A stretch of DNA of 64,000 nt from Phycicoccus elongatus Lp2. GTDB taxonomy: Bacteria; Actinomycetota; Actinomycetes; Actinomycetales; Dermatophilaceae. A program made the position numbers and the translations under genes. Shown piece by piece: positions 46,649-56,582 of the stretch. The notes beneath the pieces are model-generated. The model was given only the letters and a program-made list of their open reading frames with translations, made no database searches and was not told the origin of the DNA. The stretch lies in contig NZ_HF570956.1 of NCBI RefSeq assembly GCF_000367525.1, positions 1,618,588-1,682,587 on the forward strand, given 5' to 3'. Each line of letters starts with the position of its first letter. The stretch's first letter is position 1.

Positions 46649-46707
46649 TCCCATGACCCTAGAGACGCGCGGGTGTGCCGCTCGGTTGACACCCCTAGGG
46701 TGGAGAA

Positions 46708-47049
46708 ATGAGCGACTGCCTCTTCTGCAAGTTCGTGGCGCGGGAGATCGTGCCCGATGTCGTCGCCGAGAGCGAGCACAGCCTGGCCTTCCGCGACATC
46801 AACCCGCAGGCCCCGACCCATGTGCTCGTCGTGCCGAAGCGACATGTCGAGAACGCCGGCGAACTCGCCAAGGCCAGCGCCGAGGAGTTGGCAGACCTGG
46901 TGCTGCTGGCCCGGGCAGCGGCGCGTCAGGACGGACTCGTCGACGGCTACCGACTCGTCTTCAACACGGGCGCGCAGGCCGGCCAGACGGTCTTCCACGC
47001 GCACCTGCACGTCCTTGGCGGCCGGACAATGGAGTGGCCGCCGGGCTGA
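46708..47049 (+). CDS. HIT-family (histidine triad) nucleotide-binding protein
   Basis: 113 residues. Zn-site CLFCKF at the N-terminus, THVLVVPKRHVENAGEL and the histidine triad FHAHLHVLGG (H-x-H-x-H) near residue 98. HINT-type proteins hydrolyse purine nucleoside phosphoramidates. TAGGGT followed by GGAGAA ends at the ATG, so either a leaderless start or a very short ribosome-binding site is possible. The HIT-phoH-ybeY order is conserved in Actinobacteria. Confidence 0.95.
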   Translation: MSDCLFCKFVAREIVPDVVAESEHSLAFRDINPQAPTHVLVVPKRHVENAGELAKASAEELADLVLLARAAARQDGLVDGYRLVFNTGAQAGQTVFHAHLHVLGGRTMEWPPG

Positions 47050-47074
47050 CCCTCCGCCGTAGACTGGTGCCAAC

Positions 47075-48130
47075 ATGTCCGAACCCTCCAGCACCAGTCC
47101 GGCGCCCTCGGTCACCGAGGGCGCTTCCTCTCGCGTCCCCCAGCACACCGTGGTCGTGCCCGATGACGTCTCGATGGTCGCCCTGTTGGGTCCTCGCGAC
47201 GAGTTGCTGCGCACCATGGAGCGGGCCTTCCCGCACACCGACATCCACGTGCGCGGCAACGAGATCCGGGTGAGCGGCCCGAGCGCCGACATCGCCCTCG
47301 TCGAGCGTCTGGTCGACGAGTTGCTGGCGGTCATCGACGCAGGTCAGCCGCTCAATCGGGACGCTGTCGAGCACTCGATCAAGATGTTGCGCGCCCAGAC
47401 GAACGAGCGGCCCGCGGACGTCCTGACGATGAACATCGTGTCCAACCGGGGGCGGACGATCCGCCCGAAGACGCTGGGCCAGAAGCAGTATGTCGATGCG
47501 ATCGACGAGAACACCATCGTCTTCGGGATCGGGCCGGCGGGCACGGGCAAGACCTATCTGGCCATGGCCAAGGCGGTCGCGGCGCTGCAGGCCAAGCAGG
47601 TCAACCGGATCATCCTGACTCGGCCGGCGGTCGAGGCGGGGGAGCGGCTGGGCTTCCTGCCCGGCACGCTCACCGACAAGATCGACCCCTATCTGCGGCC
47701 GCTGTATGACGCCCTCCACGACATGGTGGACCCGGACTCGATCCCCCGACTGCTCGCGGCCGGCACGATCGAGGTGGCGCCGCTGGCTTACATGCGTGGG
47801 AGGACGTTGAACAGTTCGTTCATCGTGTTGGACGAGGCGCAGAACACCACGCCCGAGCAGATGAAGATGTTCCTGACGCGACTCGGCTTCGGCTCCAAGA
47901 TGGTGGTCACCGGCGACGTGACGCAGGTCGATCTGCCCGGTGGCGCGCGCTCGGGCCTCCGGGTCGTGCGCGACATTCTCGCGGGTGTCGAGGACATCCA
48001 TTTCAGTGAGTTGACGGCCGAGGACGTGGTGCGCCACCGGCTCGTGGGCGCAATCGTCGATGCCTACGGCGAATGGGACGAACGTGAGCGGCGAGGATCC
48101 AGGGGTCGCCCGGACAAGGACCGCCGATGA
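47075..48130 (+). CDS. phoH: PhoH-like ATPase
   Basis: 351 residues. N-terminal KH-like segment (about 1-100), then a RecA-like ATPase with Walker A GPAGTGKTYLAMAKAVAAL, TRPAVEAGERLGFLPGTLTD, Walker B IVLDEAQNTTPEQMKMFLTR and VTGDVTQVDLPGGARSGL. PhoH proteins couple ATP use to RNA binding or unwinding; the constant link with ybeY and era indicates ribosomal RNA processing. TAGACT ends 9 bases upstream of the ATG. It overlaps ybeY by ATGA. Confidence 0.95.
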   Translation: MSEPSSTSPAPSVTEGASSRVPQHTVVVPDDVSMVALLGPRDELLRTMERAFPHTDIHVRGNEIRVSGPSADIALVERLVDELLAVIDAGQPLNRDAVEHSIKMLRAQTNERPADVLTMNIVSNRGRTIRPKTLGQKQYVDAIDENTIVFGIGPAGTGKTYLAMAKAVAALQAKQVNRIILTRPAVEAGERLGFLPGTLTDKIDPYLRPLYDALHDMVDPDSIPRLLAAGTIEVAPLAYMRGRTLNSSFIVLDEAQNTTPEQMKMFLTRLGFGSKMVVTGDVTQVDLPGGARSGLRVVRDILAGVEDIHFSELTAEDVVRHRLVGAIVDAYGEWDERERRGSRGRPDKDRR

Positions 48131-48591
48131 GCATCGACGTCCTCAACGAGACGACCTTTGACCTCGACGAGCTGGAGCTGGTGGCGTGCTCGCGCTTCGT
48201 CATGGAGCAGATGCGCGTCCATCCCGGCGCTGATCTGTGCGTCCGCCTGGTCGACGAGGAGGCCATGACGACCCTGCACGTGCAATGGATGGACCTGCCG
48301 GGCCCCACCGACGTCATGAGTTTCCCGATGGACGAGCTGACGCCGGGGCACGAAGGCGAAGACCCCGAGGAGGGGATCCTGGGTGACATCGTGCTGTGCC
48401 CCTCGGTCGCGCAGAAGCAGGCGATGGAGGCCGGTCACGCCCTCGAAGAGGAACTCCTGCTGCTCACGACCCACGGCATCCTGCACCTGCTGGGCTTCGA
48501 CCACGCCGAGCCCGAGGAGGAGAAGGAGATGTTCGACCTGCAGCGCACCCTGCTGCTCACCTTCCTCGCCGGCCGTGGCCGACCGGTCTGA
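48127..48591 (+). CDS. ybeY: endoribonuclease YbeY (rRNA maturation factor)
   Basis: 154-residue metallo-endoribonuclease of 16S rRNA 3' maturation and ribosome quality control. Zinc motif HGILHLLGFDHAEPEEEKEM F (H-x3-H-x5-H) at about 118-130; PTDVMSFPMDE and GDIVLCPSVA are also conserved. ATGA overlap with phoH shows tight coupling. It is followed after 12 bases by the CNNM gene and then era, a conserved cluster for ribosome maturation. Confidence 0.97.
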   Translation: MSIDVLNETTFDLDELELVACSRFVMEQMRVHPGADLCVRLVDEEAMTTLHVQWMDLPGPTDVMSFPMDELTPGHEGEDPEEGILGDIVLCPSVAQKQAMEAGHALEEELLLLTTHGILHLLGFDHAEPEEEKEMFDLQRTLLLTFLAGRGRPV

Positions 48592-48603
48592 CCGGGCCAT
48601 CCG

Positions 48604-49881
48604 TTGACCCGCCTCGTCATCCTGGCCGTCGTGGCCGTCGCGCTGGCCTTCCTCGCGGCCGCCGGCGAGGCCGCGCTGGGTCGCGTCTCGACGGTGCGTG
48701 CCCACGAACTGCTCACTGAGGAACGACCGGGGTCGAAGTCGCTCGTCAAGGTGGTCGGTGACCGCGCGGCATACGTGGCACTCCTGTCCTTCATCCGTGT
48801 GCTCGGAGAGGTGACCGCCGCCGTCATGGTGACCTTCGTCGTCGTCAACGAGGTCGATCAGACGTGGTCGAGTTTCGCGTTGGCGATCGCGATCATGACG
48901 GTCGTGTCGTTCGTCGTCGTCGGGGTGTCCCCGCGGACCATCGGCGCGCAGAACAGTGGTCGCTATGCACTCGTCGCCGCTCCAGTGGCAGTGTGGCTGC
49001 GCCGGGTGCTCGGACCGGTGTCGGCGCTGCTCGTTCTGATCGGCAATGCGGTGACGCCGGGCAAGGGTTTTCGCGACGGACCGTTCGCGAGCGAGTCCGA
49101 GTTGCGTGCCCTCGTCGACGTCGCGAGCGACAGTGAACTCATCGAGGCCGACGAGCGACGGATGATCCACAGCGTCATCGACCTCGGGGACACGATCACC
49201 CGGGAAGTGATGGTTCCGCGCACCGACATGGTGGTCATCGATCGCGACAAGACCTGCCGTCAGGGCTTGAATCTGCTTCTGCGGTCGGGCTACTCGCGGA
49301 TCCCGGTGGTTGGTGAGGACACTGACGACATCATCGGGATGCTCTACCTCAAGGACGTCGCGCGGCGGGTCACCCATGATCCGGCCGGGGCGACCGTCCC
49401 GGTGGAGGAGGTGATGCGGCCGGCCGCGTATGTGCCGGACAGCAAGCCGGCCGATGACCTGCTCAAGGAGATGCAGCGCGACCGGGTGCACGTCGCGATC
49501 GTCGTCGACGAGTACGGCGGCACGGCTGGCCTGGTCACCATCGAGGACATCCTCGAGGAAATCGTCGGTGAGATCGCCGACGAGTACGACCGTGAGGACC
49601 CAGCCATCGAGGCCCTCGAGGACGGCACGTGGCGGGTGGACGCGACGATGGACATCGACGACCTGGCGGATCACCTGGGGGTCGCGATCGAGGACGACGA
49701 GGTGGACACCGTCGGGGGGCTCATCGCCAAACTCGGCGGGCGCGTGCCGATCCTGGGTTCGACGGCCGAGATCGCCGGGCTCAAGCTCACCGCCGAGCGG
49801 ATGGAGGGTCGACGGCACCGCATCGCGACCGTCATCATCGAGCGACTGCCCGAGGTCGAGGACGAGGAGGACGACCGATGA
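48604..49881 (+). CDS. CNNM/HlyC-CorC family membrane protein with CBS pair
   Basis: 425 residues. N-terminal CNNM transmembrane domain (about 1-150, three to four helices), then two CBS domains (about 190-315: DTITREVMVPRTDMVVIDRD, YSRIPVVGEDTDDIIGMLYL KDV, VHVAIVVDEYGGTAGLVTIE DILEEIVGEI) and the C-terminal CorC/HlyC acidic domain. Bacterial members are likely magnesium or cobalt exporters. A TTG start at 48604 is the only reasonable one; conserved membrane sequence follows at once. era starts within its stop codon (ATGA). Confidence 0.92.
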   Translation: MTRLVILAVVAVALAFLAAAGEAALGRVSTVRAHELLTEERPGSKSLVKVVGDRAAYVALLSFIRVLGEVTAAVMVTFVVVNEVDQTWSSFALAIAIMTVVSFVVVGVSPRTIGAQNSGRYALVAAPVAVWLRRVLGPVSALLVLIGNAVTPGKGFRDGPFASESELRALVDVASDSELIEADERRMIHSVIDLGDTITREVMVPRTDMVVIDRDKTCRQGLNLLLRSGYSRIPVVGEDTDDIIGMLYLKDVARRVTHDPAGATVPVEEVMRPAAYVPDSKPADDLLKEMQRDRVHVAIVVDEYGGTAGLVTIEDILEEIVGEIADEYDREDPAIEALEDGTWRVDATMDIDDLADHLGVAIEDDEVDTVGGLIAKLGGRVPILGSTAEIAGLKLTAERMEGRRHRIATVIIERLPEVEDEEDDR

Positions 49882-50819
49882 CCGGGGTGCCACCCACGCC
49901 ACCCGCCGAGCCGTATGCCGCGGGGTTCGCCTGCCTCATCGGCCGCCCGAACGCGGGCAAGTCGACGCTGACCAACGCCCTGGTGGGGGAGAAGGTCGCG
50001 ATCACGTCGTCGAAGCCACAGACGACCCGGCACACAATCCGTGGGATCGTCACCTCGGCGACCAGCCAACTGATCCTCGTCGACACGCCGGGGCTCCACA
50101 AGCCCCGGACCCTTCTGGGCGAGCGGCTCAACGACCTCGTGCGCGAGACACTGCTCGACGTCGACGTCATCGGGTTCTGCCTGCCGGCCGACCAGCGGGT
50201 GGGCCCCGGGGACCAGTTCATCGCCGCCGAACTCGCCGAGTTGCGCCGGGCCAAGCGGACACCCGTCGTGGCGATCGCGACCAAGAGCGACCGGGTCGAT
50301 CGCAAGCGCTTGGCCGAGCACCTCATCGCCGTCGACCAGTTGGGGGACTGGGCCGACATCGTGCCGTGCTCGGCGACCTCCGGCGACCAGGTCGACACGG
50401 TGGCCGCAGTGCTCGCCTCGCACCTGCCGAGCTCGCCGGGCCCCCTCTATCCCGAAGGTGTCATCACCGACGAGCCGGAGTTGGTCATGATCGCCGAGTT
50501 GGTCCGCGAGGCGGCCCTCGAGGGGGTGCGTGACGAGTTGCCGCACTCGTTGGCCGTGGTCGTCGAGGAGATCGTGCCCCGCCCCGATCGGCCGGCTGAC
50601 AAGCCGATGAGCGATGTGCGGGTCAATGTCTTCGTCGAGCGTGACTCGCAGAAGGCGATCATCATCGGGCGTGGCGGCTCTCGGTTGCGCGAGGTCGGCA
50701 CGAACGCCCGGGCGGGCATCGAGCGGCTGCTGGGTCACCGCGTCCACCTCGACCTGCACGTCAAGGTCGCCAAGGATTGGCAGCGCGATCCGAAACAGTT
50801 GCAGCGCCTGGGCTTCTGA
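49878..50819 (+). CDS. era: GTPase Era
   Basis: 313 residues. GTPase domain with G1 LIGRPNAGKSTL, G3 VDTPGLHKPR and G4 ATKSDRVD; a C-terminal KH domain (RVNVFVERDSQKAIIIGRGG SRLREVG) binds the 3' end of 16S rRNA. Era is essential for 30S assembly in many bacteria. It is translationally coupled to the CNNM gene and ends the phoH-ybeY-CNNM-era operon. The sequence after it is decayed and non-coding. Confidence 0.97.
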   Translation: MTGVPPTPPAEPYAAGFACLIGRPNAGKSTLTNALVGEKVAITSSKPQTTRHTIRGIVTSATSQLILVDTPGLHKPRTLLGERLNDLVRETLLDVDVIGFCLPADQRVGPGDQFIAAELAELRRAKRTPVVAIATKSDRVDRKRLAEHLIAVDQLGDWADIVPCSATSGDQVDTVAAVLASHLPSSPGPLYPEGVITDEPELVMIAELVREAALEGVRDELPHSLAVVVEEIVPRPDRPADKPMSDVRVNVFVERDSQKAIIIGRGGSRLREVGTNARAGIERLLGHRVHLDLHVKVAKDWQRDPKQLQRLGF

Positions 50820-50900
50820 CGCGGGCGGTCGATGGGGTCGCCTGCTCGCACCGAGAACACACATGTGGCACCCAGCCGCACGGCAAACCCTCATCCGGAG

Positions 50901-50934
50901 TCACTCACTCACTCACTCACTCACTCACTCACTC
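50901..50934. repeat. (TCAC)n tetranucleotide microsatellite, 8.5 units
   Basis: Uninterrupted TCAC repeats over 34 bases, 81 bases after the era stop and 31 bases before the dead tautomerase gene. Four-base units shift the reading frame at each step; in phase-variable genes such tracts switch expression. No intact gene runs through this one, so it may be a relic or a neutral slippage tract. Confidence 0.95.
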
Positions 50935-50964
50935 GCCCACCCCACTCAGGTCAGCAGACCCTCC

Positions 50965-51347
50965 ACGCCGACGATCGACGTGTATGCCGCGTCCTGCACC
51001 TTCGCCGACACCGATCAACTCGCCGTGGACCTGGCCACGACCGTCATGACCATCGAACAGGTGCCGAACATCCCGATGTCCGCAAGAACACGGCAGCCTT
51101 CGTGCACGAGCTCCCCGCGTCGGCTCTGGCCAACGTCGACGGCGACTCGCCCTACGTGCGGGTGCAGGTGCTGACCAACGCCGGAGCCCTCGACCGGGAC
51201 CGCACCTGGGTCCTGCTCACCGAGGCGTCGGAGGGCGGTTGGGGACTGCACGGTGTGGCGCACACGAACGCCGAACTCGTCATGGCGGCGCGAGCCGAGA
51301 TCGCGGCGCTTCAAGCGGCCGCTGCGGAGCGCGACCCTCAGAACTGA
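50965..51347 (+). pseudogene. decayed tautomerase-family gene
   Basis: The translation T-P-T-I-D-V-Y-A-A-S-C-T-F-A-D-T-D-Q, then VMTIEQVPNIPM, matches the N-terminus of the 4-oxalocrotonate-tautomerase-like family. Three lesions are visible. The expected start ATG-CCG-ACG reads ACG-CCG-ACG. One base is missing after 51,078, shifting into RKNTAAFVHELPASALANVD GDSPYVRVQVLTNAGALDRD. After that Asp about 18 residues of the family's length seem missing before TWVLLTEASEGGWGLHGVAH TN. The gene is dead; a Met further upstream does not restore the frame. Confidence 0.75.
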
Positions 51348-51353
51348 CGCCGC

Positions 51354-52634
51354 TCACGGTCTCGGCGCGTCGTCCTCGGTTGCCTCCCGGTCCCCGCGGT
51401 CGGTCCACGCCTGCCACGGCCGGACGTGGTTGGGTGCCAGGTCGACCCGGTGACGATCGAGTCGTCCGCCGGTCGGCCCGCGGAACTGTGGTGGCGTGCG
51501 GTCCGGGCCGGTGGTCGGTTCGTCGACGCTGTGCAGCGAGCGAACCAAGGGCGTGAGCAACCAGCCGCCTCGTCCGGTGAACCGCAACCCGTCGCCCTCG
51601 TCGGCATCTCCCGCGATCGCGAATTCACCCCGATGGTGAGCGTCGTGATGGAAGGCGCAGAGGCAGACGAGCTCCCAGGTGTTGCTCTCCCCGTCGTCGC
51701 GCCAGTGCCTGATGTGGTGGACCTCAACGTGCCCACCGCTCGTGGAGCAGCCGGGGTATCGGCAGCCGCGGTCGCGGGCCTCGACGAGGCGTCGGGTTCG
51801 GCGTGGCACGATCCGGTGGGCGCGACCGACGTTCACCGGGTGACCCTCGGTCTCCCACACGGGCTGGAGCACGCCGTCACAGGTGAGACGGTCGACCATG
51901 TGCTTGGGCAGTCGACCGCCGCGCGAAATCCACCCGCCCTCGGTGTCGAGGTGGACGTAGATCCGGAACTTGTCGACGCGCGACGAACTCTTGATCGCCC
52001 CGAGTGAGCGGTTGGCGATCTCGACCATGCCGTCGGCCAAGGTGGCATCGGTCTGTCCGTCACGGAACAGCCGATCCTTGGCCTCGCGGATGGCTGCCTC
52101 GATGAGCGCCCCCTGCGCGGCCGGCCCCGCATACCTCAAGGTGAAGCGCCCCTCGGCCGTGGCCATCTGGAGCGTCGGCTCCTCCTCGAGGGGCTCGGGA
52201 TTCGGCTGGGGTTCGCCGTCGGTGAAGGAGTACCTGGGGAGAACGCGCCTCAGCTGCGTCACGGAGGCGTTCTCGGCAAGCTCCTGGGCTGCCCGCGAAT
52301 GCGTCGCCGGCACATGCCGCGCCACCACGGCGGCCTGGTCCACGGAGACCCGACCGGCCATCAACGCCTCGGTCGTCTCGGGCAATTCGGTGCGTCGGCG
52401 CGCCAACAGGACTATGTCGCGCGCTCGGCCGGGGGACAGGCCCGCCCGCACGATCAACCAGTGCTCAGGGGAACGGATGCCGACGCCTGCCCACAGCTCG
52501 CTTTCGATCAACTCGGCGGTGATCTCCACCAACTCGGCGTGGTCCCGATTGAGTCGCGCGCAGACCTCCCAAGCACGCGCGTGGAGCTCGCCGACGTCTG
52601 CCGCACGAGCCACCACCTCGGGAATCGCTGTCAT
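51354..52634 (-). CDS. DUF222 / HNH endonuclease (13E12-repeat family)
   Basis: 426 residues. N-terminal DUF222 domain (about 1-280) and C-terminal HNH nuclease: CRYPGCSTSGGHVEVHHIRH WRDDGESNTWELVCLCAFHH with Cys pairs for a structural zinc and the H-H ... N ... H catalytic set. This is the 13E12-type family, multi-copy in many actinobacterial genomes and possibly mobile; no flanking repeats are seen here. The ATG has TACAGT ending 6 bases upstream. It diverges from the DksA-like gene. Confidence 0.9.
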   Translation of the reverse strand: MTAIPEVVARAADVGELHARAWEVCARLNRDHAELVEITAELIESELWAGVGIRSPEHWLIVRAGLSPGRARDIVLLARRRTELPETTEALMAGRVSVDQAAVVARHVPATHSRAAQELAENASVTQLRRVLPRYSFTDGEPQPNPEPLEEEPTLQMATAEGRFTLRYAGPAAQGALIEAAIREAKDRLFRDGQTDATLADGMVEIANRSLGAIKSSSRVDKFRIYVHLDTEGGWISRGGRLPKHMVDRLTCDGVLQPVWETEGHPVNVGRAHRIVPRRTRRLVEARDRGCRYPGCSTSGGHVEVHHIRHWRDDGESNTWELVCLCAFHHDAHHRGEFAIAGDADEGDGLRFTGRGGWLLTPLVRSLHSVDEPTTGPDRTPPQFRGPTGGRLDRHRVDLAPNHVRPWQAWTDRGDREATEDDAPRP

Positions 52635-52677
52635 GGAACAACTGTACGAACGAGGTCTGACAGCCCATGCTTTCTCC

Positions 52678-53028
52678 ATGGCGCAGGACACCCCACGTGA
52701 GCGGCTGACCCGCGAGGTCGACGAGATCACCGCGCGGATCGCGACGATGACGACCGACCTGCACGCGATCTTCGACGCCTCTGTGGACTCCAACGCCGAC
52801 GACGAACACGACCCGGAGGGCCAGACCATCGGGTACGAGCGAGCCCAACTCACCGCGCTCATCACTGCCGCCCGAGCCCAGCTCACCGCTGTCGAACAGG
52901 CGCTGACCCGCCTCGAAGAAGGCAGTTTCGGGATCTGCACGGTCTGCCTCCGGCCCATCCCGGCCGAGCGCCTCGAAGTGCGCCCGACGGCCACGACGTG
53001 CGTCGAGCACGCATCCGGGTCGCGGTGA
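52678..53028 (+). CDS. TraR/DksA-type zinc-finger protein
   Basis: 116 residues: an N-terminal coiled coil (about 5-80, EVDEITARIATMTTDLHAIF) and a DksA-type C-terminal zinc finger FGICTVCLRPIPAERLEVRP TATTCVEH. The first pair C-x2-C and the third Cys are present, but the fourth position of the usual C-x2-C is His (C-V-E-H), so the site would be C3H. DksA-like proteins bind the RNA polymerase secondary channel; actinobacterial homologues are mostly uncharacterised. ATG 52678 is chosen (CATGCT ends 6 bases upstream); ATG 52633 is also in frame. Confidence 0.85.
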   Translation: MAQDTPRERLTREVDEITARIATMTTDLHAIFDASVDSNADDEHDPEGQTIGYERAQLTALITAARAQLTAVEQALTRLEEGSFGICTVCLRPIPAERLEVRPTATTCVEHASGSR

Positions 53029-53041
53029 GCCCGCATCGTGA

Positions 53042-54380
<1,339 letters not shown>

Positions 54381-54494
54381 TGAGCGACAACCGGTTCGGC
54401 GTGTCGCCGGTCTGGGTTGTCGTGGGCGCCTCAGCCGGCGCCAGCCGTGACCGCCAGCATCTCGGGTGGCGCGGCTGTCCATAGGGTGGGGCGC

Positions 54495-54647
54495 ATGAGC
54501 GCAGCCATGCGCAGTTTGGTCATCCCGGTCTCCGACATGGGCGCCGCCAAGAAGGTCTACACCGCGGTCCTCGGCGACCCCCACACGGACACTCCCTCCT
54601 AGGTGGGCTACAACGTCGACGGCTTCGAGGTGGCCCTGGCACCGCGA
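54495..54647 (+). pseudogene. VOC/glyoxalase-like gene remnant with in-frame stop
   Basis: M-S-A-A-M-R-S-L-V-I-P-V-S-D-M-G-A-A-K-K-V-Y and VLGDPHTDTP are followed by a TAG at 54600-54602, after which VGYNVDGFEVALAP continues in the same frame; intact relatives read on through this point. The rest of the domain is lost. TAGGGT still ends 7 bases before the ATG, so the promoter and start look intact while the coding region is broken. Probably a recent pseudogene. Confidence 0.65.
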
Positions 54648-54686
54648 TCGGCCTGCGCGGCGCCTGACTCTTCGCTCCTCTCCCGG

Positions 54687-54754
54687 ACAGTCGAGTGAGG
54701 AGAACATGCCGTATGCCGCAGGGCTGAGACGGCGTGTTCTCCTCACTCGACTGT
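54687..54754. repeat. long perfect inverted repeat upstream of the gntR gene
   Basis: ACAGTCGAGTGAGGAGAACA at 54687-54706 is exactly complementary to 54735-54754, enclosing 28 bases that hold a GTATGCCG copy. Inside the arms, a T/G mismatch and a further GCCGT/ACGGC pair extend the hairpin. No T-run follows. It could be a terminator, an RNA element or a small mobile/REP-like repeat; a genome search for other copies would tell. Confidence 0.85.
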
Positions 54755-54784
54755 TTGCCGGCTCTGGGGTGCTGGCCCGCGGCG

Positions 54785-54821
54785 TTGACAGCAGGCCGTT
54801 GCTGATGTGCAATATATTGCA
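54785..54821 (+). promoter_or_regulatory. gntR promoter with palindromic operator TGCAATATATTGCA
   Basis: TTGACA at 54785-54790, 17 bases, then TGCAAT at 54808-54813, a plausible -35/-10 pair. The perfect palindrome TGCAATATATTGCA (54808-54821) covers the -10 and reaches the first base of the start codon; transcription would begin at or next to the ATG. This is AT-rich against the background and positioned for autorepression by the GntR protein it precedes. Confidence 0.65.
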
Positions 54822-55483
54822 TGCCGATCCCGATGAGCGATGGGTCCAGCGCCCTCAAGCGCGGCCTGCTGCGCGATGACGTCTACACGCGGCTGCGCGA
54901 TGCCATCGTCGATGGCACCTTCGCGCCGGGGGAGCAACTGCGCGACCTGGATCTTGCGCAGTGGCTGGGGGTGAGTCGCACTCCGGTGCGCGAGGCGCTG
55001 ATGCGGCTGGGTGCCGCCGGCTTGGTCACCACTGCGCCCGGCCGCTCGACGACGGTTGCTCCCCTCGACGTGCGCACCATTCGCGACGCGCAGGGCGTGG
55101 TCGCGGCCATGCACCGGCTCGCCGTGCAGCAAGCCGTGCCGCTGCTCACTGCCGATGACCTGACCGCGATGAGAGAGGCCAACCGTGCTTTCGCTCGGGC
55201 GATGCGCAGGCAGGACCCCGATGCCGCGCTGGCCGCGGACGATGAGTTCCACGCCATCCCCGTGCGCGCCACCGGAAACGAGGCCCTCGCGGCCGTTCTC
55301 GACCAGTTCACTCCCGTCCTGCGACGGGTCGAGCGGCTGCGCTTCTCCTCACTCTCCGGCCGGTCTTCCCTGGCTCTCCACGAGCGCCTCGTCGACCTCG
55401 CCGAGGACGGCGATGCCGAGGCCGCCGCGGATGTCAGCCACGAGACGTGGCAGACCCTCCAACCCCTGCTCGACACGCTCTGA
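54821..55483 (+). CDS. GntR-family transcriptional regulator (FadR/FCD subfamily)
   Basis: 220 residues. N-terminal winged helix ([46 protein letters not shown], about 18-65) and C-terminal all-helical FCD ligand domain with metal/ligand residues in [14 protein letters not shown] and [16 protein letters not shown] regulators usually sense organic acids and repress adjacent catabolic operons. The next two genes, ACC deaminase and an AceE-like E1, are the likely targets. ATG 54821 fits the promoter; ATG 54833 is in frame. Confidence 0.92.
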   Translation: MPIPMSDGSSALKRGLLRDDVYTRLRDAIVDGTFAPGEQLRDLDLAQWLGVSRTPVREALMRLGAAGLVTTAPGRSTTVAPLDVRTIRDAQGVVAAMHRLAVQQAVPLLTADDLTAMREANRAFARAMRRQDPDAALAADDEFHAIPVRATGNEALAAVLDQFTPVLRRVERLRFSSLSGRSSLALHERLVDLAEDGDAEAAADVSHETWQTLQPLLDTL

Positions 55484-55553
55484 GACCCGCGATGTCCGGC
55501 GAGATCACGGCATACCAACCACAGAGCCGGACGCAACGAAAAGGAATGCACTG

Positions 55554-56582
55554 ATGAAGTTGCACGAGTTCGACCGCTACCCACTGACCTTCGGACCGAG
55601 CCCGGTCCACCACCTGGGGCGCCTCTCCCAGCACCTTCGCGGCGCCCAGGTCTGGGCCAAGCGCGAGGACGTCTCCTCCGGCCTGGCCTATGGCGGTAAC
55701 AAGGTCCGCAAGCTGGAGTACATCGTCCCGGACGCCATCGCCTCTGGCGCCGACACCCTGGTCTCGATCGGCGGCTATCAGTCCAACCACACCCGCCAGG
55801 TGGCCGCGGTCGCCGCCCACCTGGGCATGAAGTGCCGTCTCGTGCAGGAGAAGTGGGTCCCGTGGGAGGACCCGGTGAACGACAAGGTCGGCAACATCCT
55901 GCTCTCCCGGATGATGGGCGCGGACAGTCGCCTCGACCCCGCCGGCTTCGACATCGGTATCCGCGACTCGTGGAAAGACGCCCTGCGCGAAGTCGAGGAG
56001 TCCGGCGGCACCCCCTATGCGATCCCGGCTGGAGCCTCCGAGCACAAGTACGGCGGACTGGGATTCGCCAACTGGGCGTTCGAGGTCGCCGATCAGGAGA
56101 AGGCCCTCGGGGTCTTCTTCGACACCATCGTCGTCTGCACCGTGACCGGCTCGACGCACGCCGGGATGATCGCCGGGTTTGCCGCCCTCGAGGAGCTGAC
56201 CGGCGTCAAGCGCCGGGTTCTCGGGATCGACGCCTCCGCCACCTTGGAGAAGACCCGCGACCAGGTCGCACGCATCGCTCGCCACACCGCCGAGCTCATC
56301 GAGGTCGGGCGCGACATCCGCGACGACGAGATCCAGGTGCTCGAAGGCTGGGCGGGAGACCTCTACGGCATCCCTGTCGAGTCGACGATGAACGCGATCG
56401 CCATGGGTGCCCAACTCGAGGCGATGATCACCGACCCCGTCTACGAAGGCAAGTCGCTGGCTGGTCTCATCGATCTGGTCAAGGACAAGGACATCCCCGC
56501 CGACAGCAACGTCCTCTACGCACACCTCGGAGGCCAGCAGGCCGTCAATGCCTATCACCGCCTGTGGGACCCTTCGGCATGA
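55554..56582 (+). CDS. acdS: 1-aminocyclopropane-1-carboxylate deaminase
   Basis: PLP enzyme that opens ACC, the plant ethylene precursor, to 2-oxobutyrate and ammonia. 342 residues. The PLP lysine is in [13 protein letters not shown], the Ser/Asn cluster in [19 protein letters not shown]; the C-terminal [12 protein letters not shown] and VLYAHLGG supply the Glu (after Tyr) and Leu that separate true ACC deaminases from D-cysteine desulfhydrases. The ATG has AAAGGA 8 bases upstream. It overlaps the next gene by ATGA. The gene set suggests ACC as carbon/nitrogen source (inference). Confidence 0.9.
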   Translation: MKLHEFDRYPLTFGPSPVHHLGRLSQHLRGAQVWAKREDVSSGLAYGGNKVRKLEYIVPDAIASGADTLVSIGGYQSNHTRQVAAVAAHLGMKCRLVQEKWVPWEDPVNDKVGNILLSRMMGADSRLDPAGFDIGIRDSWKDALREVEESGGTPYAIPAGASEHKYGGLGFANWAFEVADQEKALGVFFDTIVVCTVTGSTHAGMIAGFAALEELTGVKRRVLGIDASATLEKTRDQVARIARHTAELIEVGRDIRDDEIQVLEGWAGDLYGIPVESTMNAIAMGAQLEAMITDPVYEGKSLAGLIDLVKDKDIPADSNVLYAHLGGQQAVNAYHRLWDPSA

